Part shown: positions 8,574 to 15,880 of the stretch, in pieces
Numbering within the stretch: position 1 is the first letter of the stretch
How the letters are laid out: each line of letters starts with the position of its first letter
Assembly: GCA_910587285.1 (NCBI GenBank)
Contig: CAJULM010000027.1
Span: 1-37,676, forward strand
Source: an uncultured Oscillospiraceae bacterium
GTDB lineage: Bacteria; Bacillota; Clostridia; Oscillospirales; Oscillospiraceae
Direction of reading: 5' to 3'
DNA: 37,676 bases
Position numbers and translations under genes: made by a program
The notes under the pieces: generated by a model
The model's input: the letters and a program-made list of their open reading frames with translations, nothing else
Databases searched by the model: none
Told to the model about the DNA's origin: nothing

Positions 8574-9203
8574 CTATTTCACCAGCTCCTCCAGCGAGCG
8601 CACGTACCGGCTGCACACCCCCCGCAGCTCGTCCTGCCGATTGGCGTAGTAGGCGTCGTATACCCCCACCGCCTCCATCCCCGCCTTCCGGGCCGTAGCG
8701 CAGTTGTCCGGGTTGTCGTCAAACAGCACGCACTTCTCCGGCCGCGCGCCGATGCGCCGGCTCAGCTCCACAAAGCACCGGGGGTCCCACTTTTCCAGGC
8801 CGACCTCCTCGGCGTATACGATGTGATCAAACAGCTCCAGCAGGCCGAAGCGCTCCAGCGCCAGCCGGCACAGGGCCGGACGGCAGGCGGTGAACAGGGC
8901 CATGGGCCGCCCCTCCCGCCAGCACTGCTCCAAAAGCGCCCCCGCCCCCGGCTTCAGTCCGGCCAGCTCCCGGTAGTGACGTTCCGCCAGCTCATCCCAC
9001 TCCGCCATAATCTCCTCAGGCGTGTCGGCCAGGCGGTAATAGTCCCGGGTGAACCGGGCCGCGATGGGGTAGATGGAGCGCTCCACCACCTTCTGATACT
9101 CCATGTCAGGCTCCAGCCCCCGGCGCGCCAGAAATTCCCGGTCCACCTCCGCCCACAGGCCGTTGGTGTCTGTAATGGTCCCGTCCAAGTCAAATATGTA
9201 CAT
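8574..9203 (-). CDS. HAD-superfamily hydrolase (phosphatase)
   Basis: The 209-residue product is a haloacid-dehalogenase-type phosphatase with a C1 helical cap, close to the phosphoglycolate-phosphatase and beta-phosphoglucomutase group. Motif I FDLDGTITDT gives the nucleophile Asp5 and acid/base Asp7. The helical cap spans about residues 15-80, a Thr-containing motif II is at LFTACRP, a Lys follows in EVGLEKWDPRCF, and motif IV is VLFDDNPDN. The substrate cannot be predicted from sequence. The start is supported by AGGAGT about 7 bases upstream. It is transcribed alone from its own promoter, divergent from comEC. Confidence 0.9.
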   Translation of the reverse strand: MYIFDLDGTITDTNGLWAEVDREFLARRGLEPDMEYQKVVERSIYPIAARFTRDYYRLADTPEEIMAEWDELAERHYRELAGLKPGAGALLEQCWREGRPMALFTACRPALCRLALERFGLLELFDHIVYAEEVGLEKWDPRCFVELSRRIGARPEKCVLFDDNPDNCATARKAGMEAVGVYDAYYANRQDELRGVCSRYVRSLEELVK

Positions 9204-9227
9204 ACGCTCAACTCCTATTCTCTACTC

Positions 9228-9256
9228 AGCATACCAAACGAGCCGCCCTCCCGCAA
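9228..9256 (-). promoter_or_regulatory. Probable promoter of the HAD gene
   Basis: On the minus strand TTGCGG (plus 9251-9256), a 17-base spacer and TATGCT (plus 9228-9233) lie about 25 bases upstream of the HAD start codon. Confidence 0.5.
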
Positions 9257-9285
9257 CCTTTTCCCAACAAATTTCACCCTTCGCG

Positions 9286-9314
9286 TTGACTTGTCCCCCC
9301 GAAACAGATAAAAT
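9286..9314 (+). promoter_or_regulatory. Probable sigma-A promoter of comEC operon
   Basis: TTGACT (9286-9291), a 17-base spacer and TAAAAT (9309-9314) lie 31 bases upstream of the comEC start. It is back to back with the HAD promoter, so the 142-base gap holds a compact divergent pair. Confidence 0.7.
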
Positions 9315-9345
9315 AATAAAAGATTGACAGAAGGGAGGCGGTCCC

Positions 9346-11709
9346 ATGCGAAAGCTGGCCTGGTTCTCCGGCGGCTTCGCCGCCGCCTGCCTGTGGGCCT
9401 GCTACGACATAGGCCCCGTGCAGCTGCTGGGTACGCTGCTCCTGGCCCTGGGCGGGTGGCTGGCCACCCGTCCAAGTACCGGACACCCCCCTCTCTCCCC
9501 GCCCCCCACGAAGGACAAGGGCCCGCTCTCCCATTATGTCGTGTTCCAGATCTCCCGCCGGGCGCTGGCTCTGTGCCTGGGCGCGGTGCTGGCCTTTGGG
9601 TGGGCGGGGGCCTATTTCGCCCTGTTCCGCGCCCCGGCCCAGCGGTGGGTGGGCGACCAGGTGGCGCTGTCCGGCGAGGTGTCCTCCTATCCCGCCCCCA
9701 CCTCCATCGGCGGGTATTCCGTGACCGTCCGCCTGAACGGCGGCTTCTTTGCGCCGGACACGCTGATGTACGGAAATCGGGATTGGGGCGCGCTCCAGCC
9801 GGGGGACCGGGTATCCTGTACGGCGCGGGTGAGACTGTCCGACCGCGTCTATGGCGACGAGACCACCTATTACACCGCCCGGGGCGTGTACCTGTTGGCC
9901 TACTGCAATGAGCCGCCGGAAATCACGCCGGCAGAGCGCTTCCCCGCCCGGTACTGGCCCGCTCTGTGCGCCCGCGCCCTGCGCCGGGGTATTTACACCG
10001 CCTTTGACGACACCGCCGCCCCCATCGCCGCCGCCGTCACCCTGGGGGACAAGACGGGGCTGGACGAAACACTGTATTCCGCTTTCAACCGGGCGGGGCT
10101 GATGCACGCCGCGGTGGTGTCCGGGCTGCACATCAGCTTTTTGGTGCGCATGGCGCTGGCCCTCACCGGACGCAGAAGAAAGGCCGCGCTGGCCATGGTC
10201 CCCCTGCTGGTGTTCTACGCACTCATGGCGGGCGGCACGCCGTCGGCCTTCCGCGCCGTGATTATGCAAAGCGCCCTGCTCCTCGCCCCCATCGCCCAGC
10301 GGGAGGAGGACGCCCCCTGCGCCCTGGGCCTGGCTCTGCTGGTGCTGCTCGTCCAAAACCCCTTTGCCGCCGCCAGCGTGGGGCTGCAGCTGTCCTTTGC
10401 CTCCGTAGCGGGCATTCTGTTGGTCTCGGAGCCCCTGTTCCAGCGGCTGTACCGCCCGCTGAAGTCCCTGCGCCCCCAGAAGGAGCGCAGACTCCGTCTG
10501 CTCCTCTGGCGGGCGGGGCGCACAGCGCTGTCCGGCGTGTCCGCCTCCCTGGGGGCCATGCTGTTCACCGTCCCCCTCATCGCGCTGTACTTCGGGCAGA
10601 TTGTGCTGCTCTCCCCTCTGTCCAACGTACTGGTGCTTTGGGCGCTGAGCCTGCTCATGGTGTGCGCCCTGATTTTGGGGACGCTGGCCATATTCCTCCC
10701 CGCTCCCGCCGCCCTGCTGGGCGTGGCGGCGGGCCTGCTGGGGCACTACGCCCGGTGGGTGACTCTGGCGCTGGGTAAATTCCCCTTCGCCTCCCTCAGT
10801 GCCGGCAGCCGGTACTGCCTGATCTGGCTGGGCGCGGTGTATCTGGCCCTGCCCGCCGCCCTCAGCCGGGACAAGCCCAGGCGGCCCGCCCTCTGCGTAT
10901 GCGCTCTGGCCCTGCTGCTGTGCGCCGCCATCGGCCTGGAGCGGCTGGAGGTGGATACCGCCGACCTCACCATCACCGCTCTGGACGTGGGCCAGGGTTC
11001 GTCCACCGCCCTGCTGTCCGGCGGACAAACCGCCCTGGTAGACTGCGGCGGCAGCGGCGGACGCAGCGCCGGGGACACTGCGGCGGACTACTTCGCCGCC
11101 CAGGGACGCACCCGGCTGAACCTGCTGGTGCTCACCCACTTCGACACCGACCACTTCAACGGCGTGGAGCAGCTGTTTTACCGCATGAGCGTGGAATGCA
11201 TCGCCATTCCCGCCGGCGAAACCGACCCGACGGAGCTGGCCTGCCTGCTGGATTTGGCTCAGGCTGAGGGTGCGCAGGTGGTGCTGGTGGACGAGACAAA
11301 AACTCTGCCCCTTGGAAATTCGACTTTCACCCTATTCCCACCGCTGGGCGGCGGAACCTCCAACGAATCCGGGCTGTTCGCCCTGTGCACCTGCAAGGAT
11401 TTTGACGCCCTCATCACTGGCGACGCGGACGCCTTCGTGGAAAAAATGCTGGTTAAGTACTACCCCATCCCCGACATCGAGCTGCTGGCCGTGGGCCACC
11501 ACGGCTCCAAAAACTCCAGCTGCGAGCAGTTTCTCCGCGCCACCGCCCCGGAGCTGGCCCTCATCTCCGCCGGACGGGGCAACTCCTATGGCCACCCAGC
11601 CCAGGAGACGCTGGACCGGCTGAACGCCCTGGGTACGGATATCCGCCGCACCGACCAGGACGGAACCGTCACGGTCCGGGTGCGAAACGGGGCCGTGGGG
11701 GTATTCTGA
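9346..11709 (+). CDS. comEC: ComEC/Rec2 DNA-uptake channel protein
   Basis: This is the membrane channel that brings single-stranded DNA into the cytoplasm during natural transformation. The 787-residue product starts with N-terminal membrane segments, then a soluble OB-like part (about residues 105-190, VGDQVALSGEVSS onward). The multi-helix competence domain follows (about 215-520, with HAAVVSGLHISFLVRM and GGTPSAFRAVIMQ), and a C-terminal metallo-beta-lactamase-like domain contains LDVGQGSS, LTHFDTDHFNG (about 596) and GHHGSKNSS (about 718). All three domains are intact. No comEA or pilus genes are present. It heads a plus-strand operon with holA (16 bases apart) and rnmV. Confidence 0.94.
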   Translation: MRKLAWFSGGFAAACLWACYDIGPVQLLGTLLLALGGWLATRPSTGHPPLSPPPTKDKGPLSHYVVFQISRRALALCLGAVLAFGWAGAYFALFRAPAQRWVGDQVALSGEVSSYPAPTSIGGYSVTVRLNGGFFAPDTLMYGNRDWGALQPGDRVSCTARVRLSDRVYGDETTYYTARGVYLLAYCNEPPEITPAERFPARYWPALCARALRRGIYTAFDDTAAPIAAAVTLGDKTGLDETLYSAFNRAGLMHAAVVSGLHISFLVRMALALTGRRRKAALAMVPLLVFYALMAGGTPSAFRAVIMQSALLLAPIAQREEDAPCALGLALLVLLVQNPFAAASVGLQLSFASVAGILLVSEPLFQRLYRPLKSLRPQKERRLRLLLWRAGRTALSGVSASLGAMLFTVPLIALYFGQIVLLSPLSNVLVLWALSLLMVCALILGTLAIFLPAPAALLGVAAGLLGHYARWVTLALGKFPFASLSAGSRYCLIWLGAVYLALPAALSRDKPRRPALCVCALALLLCAAIGLERLEVDTADLTITALDVGQGSSTALLSGGQTALVDCGGSGGRSAGDTAADYFAAQGRTRLNLLVLTHFDTDHFNGVEQLFYRMSVECIAIPAGETDPTELACLLDLAQAEGAQVVLVDETKTLPLGNSTFTLFPPLGGGTSNESGLFALCTCKDFDALITGDADAFVEKMLVKYYPIPDIELLAVGHHGSKNSSCEQFLRATAPELALISAGRGNSYGHPAQETLDRLNALGTDIRRTDQDGTVTVRVRNGAVGVF

Positions 11710-11725
11710 CAAAGGAGGCAGCGCC

Positions 11726-12796
11726 ATGCCGCCCAAGAAAAAGCCCACCGACAACACCGCCATGCGGGAGCTGAAGCGCGCCCTGAGGGATGGCTCCCTC
11801 AAAAACCTTTACCTGTTCCACGGGGAGGAGGCCTTTCTGCGGGAATATTATCTGGGCCAGCTCAAGCAAGTCCTGCTCCCCCCCGGTCTGGAGGACTTCA
11901 ATCTTCACGCCGCCCAGGGGAAGGACTGCTCGGTGGACTGGATTGAGCAGGCGGTGGACTGCCTGCCCATGATGAGCCCGCGCACCCTCGTCACCGTCAC
12001 CGACTTCGACCTGTTCTCTTTGGGGGAGGGGCCCCGAAAAAAGCTGCTGGAGCTGCTCTCCGCTCTGCCCGATTACTGCTGCCTGGTGTTTGTCTACGAC
12101 CTGCTGCCCTATAAGCCGGACGGGCGCTCCAAGCTGGCTGCCTTTCTCAAAAAGGAGGGCTCAGTGGTGGACTTTCAGCGCCAGGAGGAGGGAGAGCTCA
12201 CCAGTTGGATCTGCCGCCAGTTCCAAAAGGCGGGCAAGTCCATCGACACCCGGGACGCGGGCTACCTCATCTTTCTGTGCGGGGATTTGATGCACGACCT
12301 GTCCTCCGAAATCGGCAAAATCGCCGCCTACGCGGCCCACCCCCGCGTCACCCGGGAGGACATCGACGCGGTGGCCTCCCCCAAGGTGAGCGCGGTGGTG
12401 TTCCGCATGACGGACGCCCTGGCCAACAAGGACTTTGACAAGGCCGCCTCAGTGCTGGCCGACCTGCTCCATAACCGTGAGTCCCCCGTGATGATTCTCT
12501 CCGTGATGGGCAAGTATTTTCGGCAGCTGTACACCGCCCGCCTCTACCTCAGCGCAGGCAAAAGCAAGGCGGAATATATGCAGCTCTGGAACATGAGCGG
12601 CGGCTATTTCATGGAGCAGCAGGCCCAGCGCCTGCTGGACGCCGCCAAGCGCTTCTCCCTGCCCTGGTGCCGGTATGCCGTGCGCCGCTGCGCCCAGGCG
12701 GACGCCGCGGTAAAGTCCGCCCCCCGGGGGCAGGACGGCGAGGTGCTCACCACGCTGCTGGTGGAGTTGGCCTCTGGTCGGCGGGTGGCGGAATGA
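11726..12796 (+). CDS. holA: DNA polymerase III delta subunit
   Basis: The delta subunit is the wrench of the clamp loader that opens the beta sliding clamp. The 356-residue length and pattern match HolA: an N-terminal AAA+-like part with LYLFHGEEAFLREYYLGQL (about residues 29-47), a middle helical part (LTSWICRQFQKAGKSID, AGYLIFLCGDLMHDLSSEIGKI), and a C-terminal collar domain beginning around VFRMTDALANKDFDKAASVLADLL. As expected for delta, no functional Walker A is present. It has a strong AAAGGAGG site, follows comEC by 16 bases and overlaps the next start by 4 bases (ATGA). comEC-holA adjacency is common in Firmicutes. Confidence 0.94.
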   Translation: MPPKKKPTDNTAMRELKRALRDGSLKNLYLFHGEEAFLREYYLGQLKQVLLPPGLEDFNLHAAQGKDCSVDWIEQAVDCLPMMSPRTLVTVTDFDLFSLGEGPRKKLLELLSALPDYCCLVFVYDLLPYKPDGRSKLAAFLKKEGSVVDFQRQEEGELTSWICRQFQKAGKSIDTRDAGYLIFLCGDLMHDLSSEIGKIAAYAAHPRVTREDIDAVASPKVSAVVFRMTDALANKDFDKAASVLADLLHNRESPVMILSVMGKYFRQLYTARLYLSAGKSKAEYMQLWNMSGGYFMEQQAQRLLDAAKRFSLPWCRYAVRRCAQADAAVKSAPRGQDGEVLTTLLVELASGRRVAE

Positions 12797-13398
12797 GCGC
12801 CCCGCTGCGTATCCGAGAGGCGGTGGTGGTGGAGGGCCGGTATGACAAGGCCGCCTTGTCCGGCGTGGTAGACACCCTGATTTTGGAGACGGCGGGCTTC
12901 AGCGTGTTTAAGGACGGCGAGCGGCTGGCCTTTCTGCGCAGGCTGGCAGCCAAGCGGGGGCTCATTGTGCTCACCGACTCGGACGGAGCGGGGTTTGTCA
13001 TCCGCAATTATCTCAAGGGAGCCATCCCCAAGGACCAGCTCAAACACGCCTACATCCCCGACGTATTCGGCAAGGAGCGGCGCAAGCGGGCCCCCGGCAA
13101 GGAGGGCAAGTTAGGGGTGGAGGGAATGTCCCCGGACGTGCTTCGCAACGCCATTCTCCGCGCCGGGGCCACCGTGCTGGACGGCGGCGCCCCGGACCGC
13201 CCCCAAGGGGACCTGACCCCGGCGGACCTGTTCGCCCTGGGCCTGTCGGGCACACCGGACGCGGCGGCACGGCGCGCTGAACTGCTCGGGCGGCTGGACC
13301 TGCCCCAGCACATGAGCGCCAAGGCCCTGCTCTCGGCGCTGAACGCGCTGTATACCCCGGACGAGTTGGAAACACTGCTGGACGGTTTCCGGAGGTAG
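12793..13398 (+). CDS. rnmV: Ribonuclease M5-like Toprim protein
   Basis: The 201-residue product carries an N-terminal Toprim domain with the catalytic Glu in VVVEGRYDKAA (Glu14) and the DxD in LTDSDGAG (Asp62, Asp64). A C-terminal part with GIEGMSP-like sequence (GVEGMSPDVLRNAILRAG) is typical of RNase M5. RNase M5 matures 5S rRNA together with ribosomal protein L18. In Bacillus the gene sits beside ksgA; here it is coupled to holA through an ATGA overlap, so a Toprim paralogue with another RNA substrate cannot be excluded. The start at 12793 is fixed by the overlap and the Toprim alignment. Confidence 0.8.
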   Translation: MSAPLRIREAVVVEGRYDKAALSGVVDTLILETAGFSVFKDGERLAFLRRLAAKRGLIVLTDSDGAGFVIRNYLKGAIPKDQLKHAYIPDVFGKERRKRAPGKEGKLGVEGMSPDVLRNAILRAGATVLDGGAPDRPQGDLTPADLFALGLSGTPDAAARRAELLGRLDLPQHMSAKALLSALNALYTPDELETLLDGFRR

Positions 13399-13407
13399 GA
13401 GAGACAA

Positions 13408-13854
13408 ATGGTGGACATTATTGTGACGGAGAAGTTTTTTGACGCAGAGAGGCTGTTTGGAACTCTCTACCTTGCCATCGGAGAATTTTCGTTTCCCTGC
13501 GTGGGCTGGACGGATTTCGCGGAGGATATTTTGAGCGCGTGGGCGCGGGAGCTGCTCCGGCTGAGCAGGGAGAGGCCATCCCGGTTTACGCTGCATTTCA
13601 TGGACGGCCCATATGCGCTGGATATCTCCAAGGACGGCGCGGAGGATTTGGCGGTGCGGTGTATGGATCACGGGCGGACCACATACCAGTTTGCGTGCGG
13701 CTATGACGAGCTTCTGGACGCGCTGGCCCGCGGGCTGAAGTCGCTGTCGGAGCAGCAGGCCGGACCTTTCACACCCGCTGTGGCGCACAACAATATGCTG
13801 GCGGGAAAGCTGGCGGCGGTGCGCCGCCCCGCCGGAGACGCTGACACGGAATAA
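13408..13854 (+). CDS. Unknown 148-residue protein at end of comEC operon
   Basis: I recognise no family. The protein is soluble-looking and acidic, with alternating strand and helix patterns (MVDIIVTEKFFDAERLF, SRFTLHFMDGPYALDI, YDELLDALARGLKSL) and no membrane segment or signal peptide. It starts 9 bases after rnmV with the purine-rich GGAGGTAGGAG site over the rnmV stop, so it is in the operon. A strong bidirectional terminator overlaps its stop codon. Codon use matches its neighbours, which argues against a spurious frame. Confidence 0.7.
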   Translation: MVDIIVTEKFFDAERLFGTLYLAIGEFSFPCVGWTDFAEDILSAWARELLRLSRERPSRFTLHFMDGPYALDISKDGAEDLAVRCMDHGRTTYQFACGYDELLDALARGLKSLSEQQAGPFTPAVAHNNMLAGKLAAVRRPAGDADTE

Positions 13855-13893
13855 AAAACCGGGACAAAACCATCCGTTTTGTCCCGGTTTTTT
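13853..13893. terminator. Strong bidirectional terminator
   Basis: An 18-base arm (13853-13870) pairs perfectly with 13876-13893 around a CATCC loop. The outer six pairs are an A-run against a T-run, so it works in both directions. It ends the comEC operon and the convergent PHP-rpiB-HExxH operon. Confidence 0.92.
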
Positions 13894-14368
13894 ATTCCAG
13901 ATTGTTCAGCCCGTTGTACAGCTCATTGAAGGACTTCATCCCAGCGCACCGCCCGAAGGACAGCTCCCGGTCCTCTCCGAACTCCAGCAGGAAGCACTTG
14001 GCCAGTTCCTCTACCGTTGCTTCCAACGCCCCGAAAAACTGCCGATAGGCGAAATCCCAGGCGGGGGTGCCCTCCTCAAAATGACTGACGATGAGGGATT
14101 CCGTCACCTGGTCCAAAGGATACATTTTCAAATGCATCAGCTCGTGGACAATAACCTCTTCCAGATGTTCCTGTTTTGGGTTGGCGGCGTTGAGCATCAA
14201 AATGGCTTTGCGGTCGTCACAGTCGATTTTGAAGTCCCCGGTCTTTGGCCAGTGGGGGTCGTCCACCCACTCCAGCCGCACGTCCCAACCGGGGGTGAGG
14301 CGCAGCTTGCCGCACCAGTACCGAAACCGCTCCTGAAGCTTCTCCCGGTCAACCGTAGAGGCGTTCAT
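13892..14368 (-). CDS. HExxH putative zinc metalloprotein
   Basis: The 158-residue product has one clear motif, VIVHELMHLKM, giving the HExxH zinc ligands His75 and His79 and catalytic Glu76. Acidic residues further on (ESLIVSHFEEGTPAWDF) could supply a third ligand. The N-terminal KLRLTPGWDVRLEWVDD resembles SprT-like and phage-type small metallopeptidases, but I cannot assign a family or substrate. No signal peptide is seen, so it should act in the cytoplasm. It overlaps rpiB by 4 bases (ATGA), which implies coupled translation in the PHP-rpiB operon. Confidence 0.75.
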   Translation of the reverse strand: MNASTVDREKLQERFRYWCGKLRLTPGWDVRLEWVDDPHWPKTGDFKIDCDDRKAILMLNAANPKQEHLEEVIVHELMHLKMYPLDQVTESLIVSHFEEGTPAWDFAYRQFFGALEATVEELAKCFLLEFGEDRELSFGRCAGMKSFNELYNGLNNLE

Positions 14369-14802
14369 CCCTCCGCCTCCATCATTTTGTCGATCCGACG
14401 TTGGTGGCGGCCGCCCTCAAACTCCGTGGACAGGAACACGTCCAGAATCCGCTCCGCCAGGTTGCCGCCGGTAACGCCTGCCCCCATGGCCAGCACGTTG
14501 GCATCGTTGTGGCGGCGGGTCATCTCGGCGGACAGTGTCTCGTGGCACAGGGCGCACCGCACGCCCCGCACCTTGTTGGCAGCCATGCTCATGCCGATGC
14601 CCGTGGTGCACAGCACCACGCCCCGCTGGCAGGTCCCCTCCGCCACCAGCTTGGCGGCGGCGATGCCGAAATCCGGGTAGTCGCAGCTCTCGGTGCTGTT
14701 TGTGCCGCAGTCGGTAACTTCGTGGCCCTGGCTGGCGAGATGGGCCTTGAGGCGTTCCTTCAACTCATATGCCCCGTGGTCGCAGGCGATGGAAATCTTC
14801 AT
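14365..14802 (-). CDS. rpiB: Ribose-5-phosphate isomerase B
   Basis: RpiB interconverts ribose-5-phosphate and ribulose-5-phosphate in the pentose phosphate pathway. The 145-residue product has the family's N-terminal ACDHGAYELK (Asp8, His9), DYPDFG, the catalytic cysteine and anion hole in GVVLCTTGIGMSMAANKVRGVR (Cys65, Thr67), the RHNDANVLAMG segment with His98/99, and the C-terminal GGRHQRRID. Galactose-6-phosphate isomerase LacA/B and allose isomerase are homologues, but it is a single full gene outside a sugar operon, so RpiB is preferred. The start is set by AAAGGA and by the motif at the N-terminus. It is the middle gene of a PHP-rpiB-HExxH operon. Confidence 0.93.
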   Translation of the reverse strand: MKISIACDHGAYELKERLKAHLASQGHEVTDCGTNSTESCDYPDFGIAAAKLVAEGTCQRGVVLCTTGIGMSMAANKVRGVRCALCHETLSAEMTRRHNDANVLAMGAGVTGGNLAERILDVFLSTEFEGGRHQRRIDKMMEAEG

Positions 14803-14821
14803 GGTGTCAAGTCCTTTCAAT

Positions 14822-15637
14822 CTACAGTTTATGGAGGACGGGCTTTCGGCCCGCGAAGGTGGTGACGCAGTCAAACCCCGCGGCCTGGAGCATTTGGAGG
14901 GCTTCGGGGATGCCCCTGGCCACTTGGTCCGGGCGGTGGGCGTCGGCCCCTACGGTGACGAGCTTGCCGCCGCACTCCTTAAACCAGCGCAGGATCGGGG
15001 GCCAGCAGTCCAGATCGTGGCCCCGGCACACGTTCACCTCCATGGCGTGGTCCGTCTTGGCCACCTGGGTGAAAATGGCCCGCACCCGGTCCTCGTAATC
15101 CGCCAGGGACAATTCAATCCCGTCCCGGTGGATATACCGCAGGGGATAGACGATGTGGGCCAGGCTGTCGTAGCAGTCGGGCAGCTGCGTCACCAGGGTC
15201 CAGGTGTGTTCCAGCGCGCCCTCCAGCGCCCGGCGGGCCAGCTCCGGGTTGTCTTGATAGCTGGAGAAGTAGAAATCCAGATTTTCCTCCTCCCCGATCC
15301 AGTTGTGCATGGAGCCCAGCACAAAGTCCAGTTCCTCCCCGCCCTGGGCCAGAACGTCCCGGGCGACGGCCGGGTCGTAGGTGGCCGAGCCCAGCTCCAG
15401 GCCCAGGCGGAGAACCAGCCTGTCCCCCAGCTCCTCCTTCACTCCACGGTACTGCTCCTTAGCAGCGGGCCAGTCGAAGTCGGTGAGCGGCTTGCCATCC
15501 AGCCCCAGCAGGTCGAAATGGTCGGTGACGCAGAATTCCTGGAGCCCGGCGTCAATGGCCGCCTGAGCGGTGTCCCGCAGCTGGGCCTGGCTGTCCGGGG
15601 AGATTTTGGTGTGGCTGTGGATGTCGCACAGGTACAT
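14822..15637 (-). CDS. PHP-family phosphatase (histidinol-phosphatase-like)
   Basis: The 271-residue product is a PHP-domain phosphoesterase using a trinuclear metal site. Motifs in order are DIHSHTKISPDS (motif 1), FCVTDHFDL (motif 2), LGLELG (the metal-binding Glu), GSMHNW, the MEVNVCRG segment and GADAHRPDQVARG (last metal ligands). This order fits HisK/HisJ histidinol-phosphatase, which dephosphorylates L-histidinol phosphate in histidine synthesis. No other his gene is in the window, so another phosphoester substrate is possible. The start follows AGAGGTGA by about 6 bases. rpiB begins 19 bases after its stop. Confidence 0.85.
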   Translation of the reverse strand: MYLCDIHSHTKISPDSQAQLRDTAQAAIDAGLQEFCVTDHFDLLGLDGKPLTDFDWPAAKEQYRGVKEELGDRLVLRLGLELGSATYDPAVARDVLAQGGEELDFVLGSMHNWIGEEENLDFYFSSYQDNPELARRALEGALEHTWTLVTQLPDCYDSLAHIVYPLRYIHRDGIELSLADYEDRVRAIFTQVAKTDHAMEVNVCRGHDLDCWPPILRWFKECGGKLVTVGADAHRPDQVARGIPEALQMLQAAGFDCVTTFAGRKPVLHKL

Positions 15638-15880
15638 ATTGAATCACCTCTAAAAAATTGACCGTTCAAACCCAAATCGAACCCCAGCGCATCGGGTTCA
15701 GCTTGGAATTGCAGGCGCAGCGCAATAGGTGAGCTTTCGGCGCAAACCGGGGACCCATTGGCCTGAAAAGGCCAATGGGAGAGGAGGAGCAAAAGAGCGG
15801 GCAAAGCTTTCGCTGTTTTTAATCGGAAGCAAAGCTGAGCGGGCTTCGGGACAACACAGCGAGGGATACGGAGCTTGCGT
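15638..15880. repeat. Non-coding GC-rich gap with repeat-like sequence
   Basis: No plausible gene is seen in this 243-base gap between pmt and the PHP gene. It contains a perfect 10-bp hairpin CCCATTGGCC/GGCCAATGGG (15754-15763/15770-15779) with no T-tract, a short inverted repeat GAACCC/GGGTTC near 15675-15700, and a stretch at about 15785-15880 rich in GAGCGGG, CTTCGGGACA and GCGAGGGA words. This stretch resembles the repeats at 20103-20375 and 25708-25830. As at those sites, it directly abuts a stop codon, here that of pmt. Confidence 0.45.

Noticed and set aside
9274..11154. A minus-strand open frame of 626 codons opposite comEC
   Set aside because: Gln/Gly/His-rich antisense frame with no recognisable domain; comEC on the plus strand is complete.
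15754..15779. Perfect 10-bp hairpin as the terminator of pmt
   Set aside because: It lacks a T-run on either strand and lies more than 100 bases after the pmt stop; it is more likely part of the intergenic repeat sequence.
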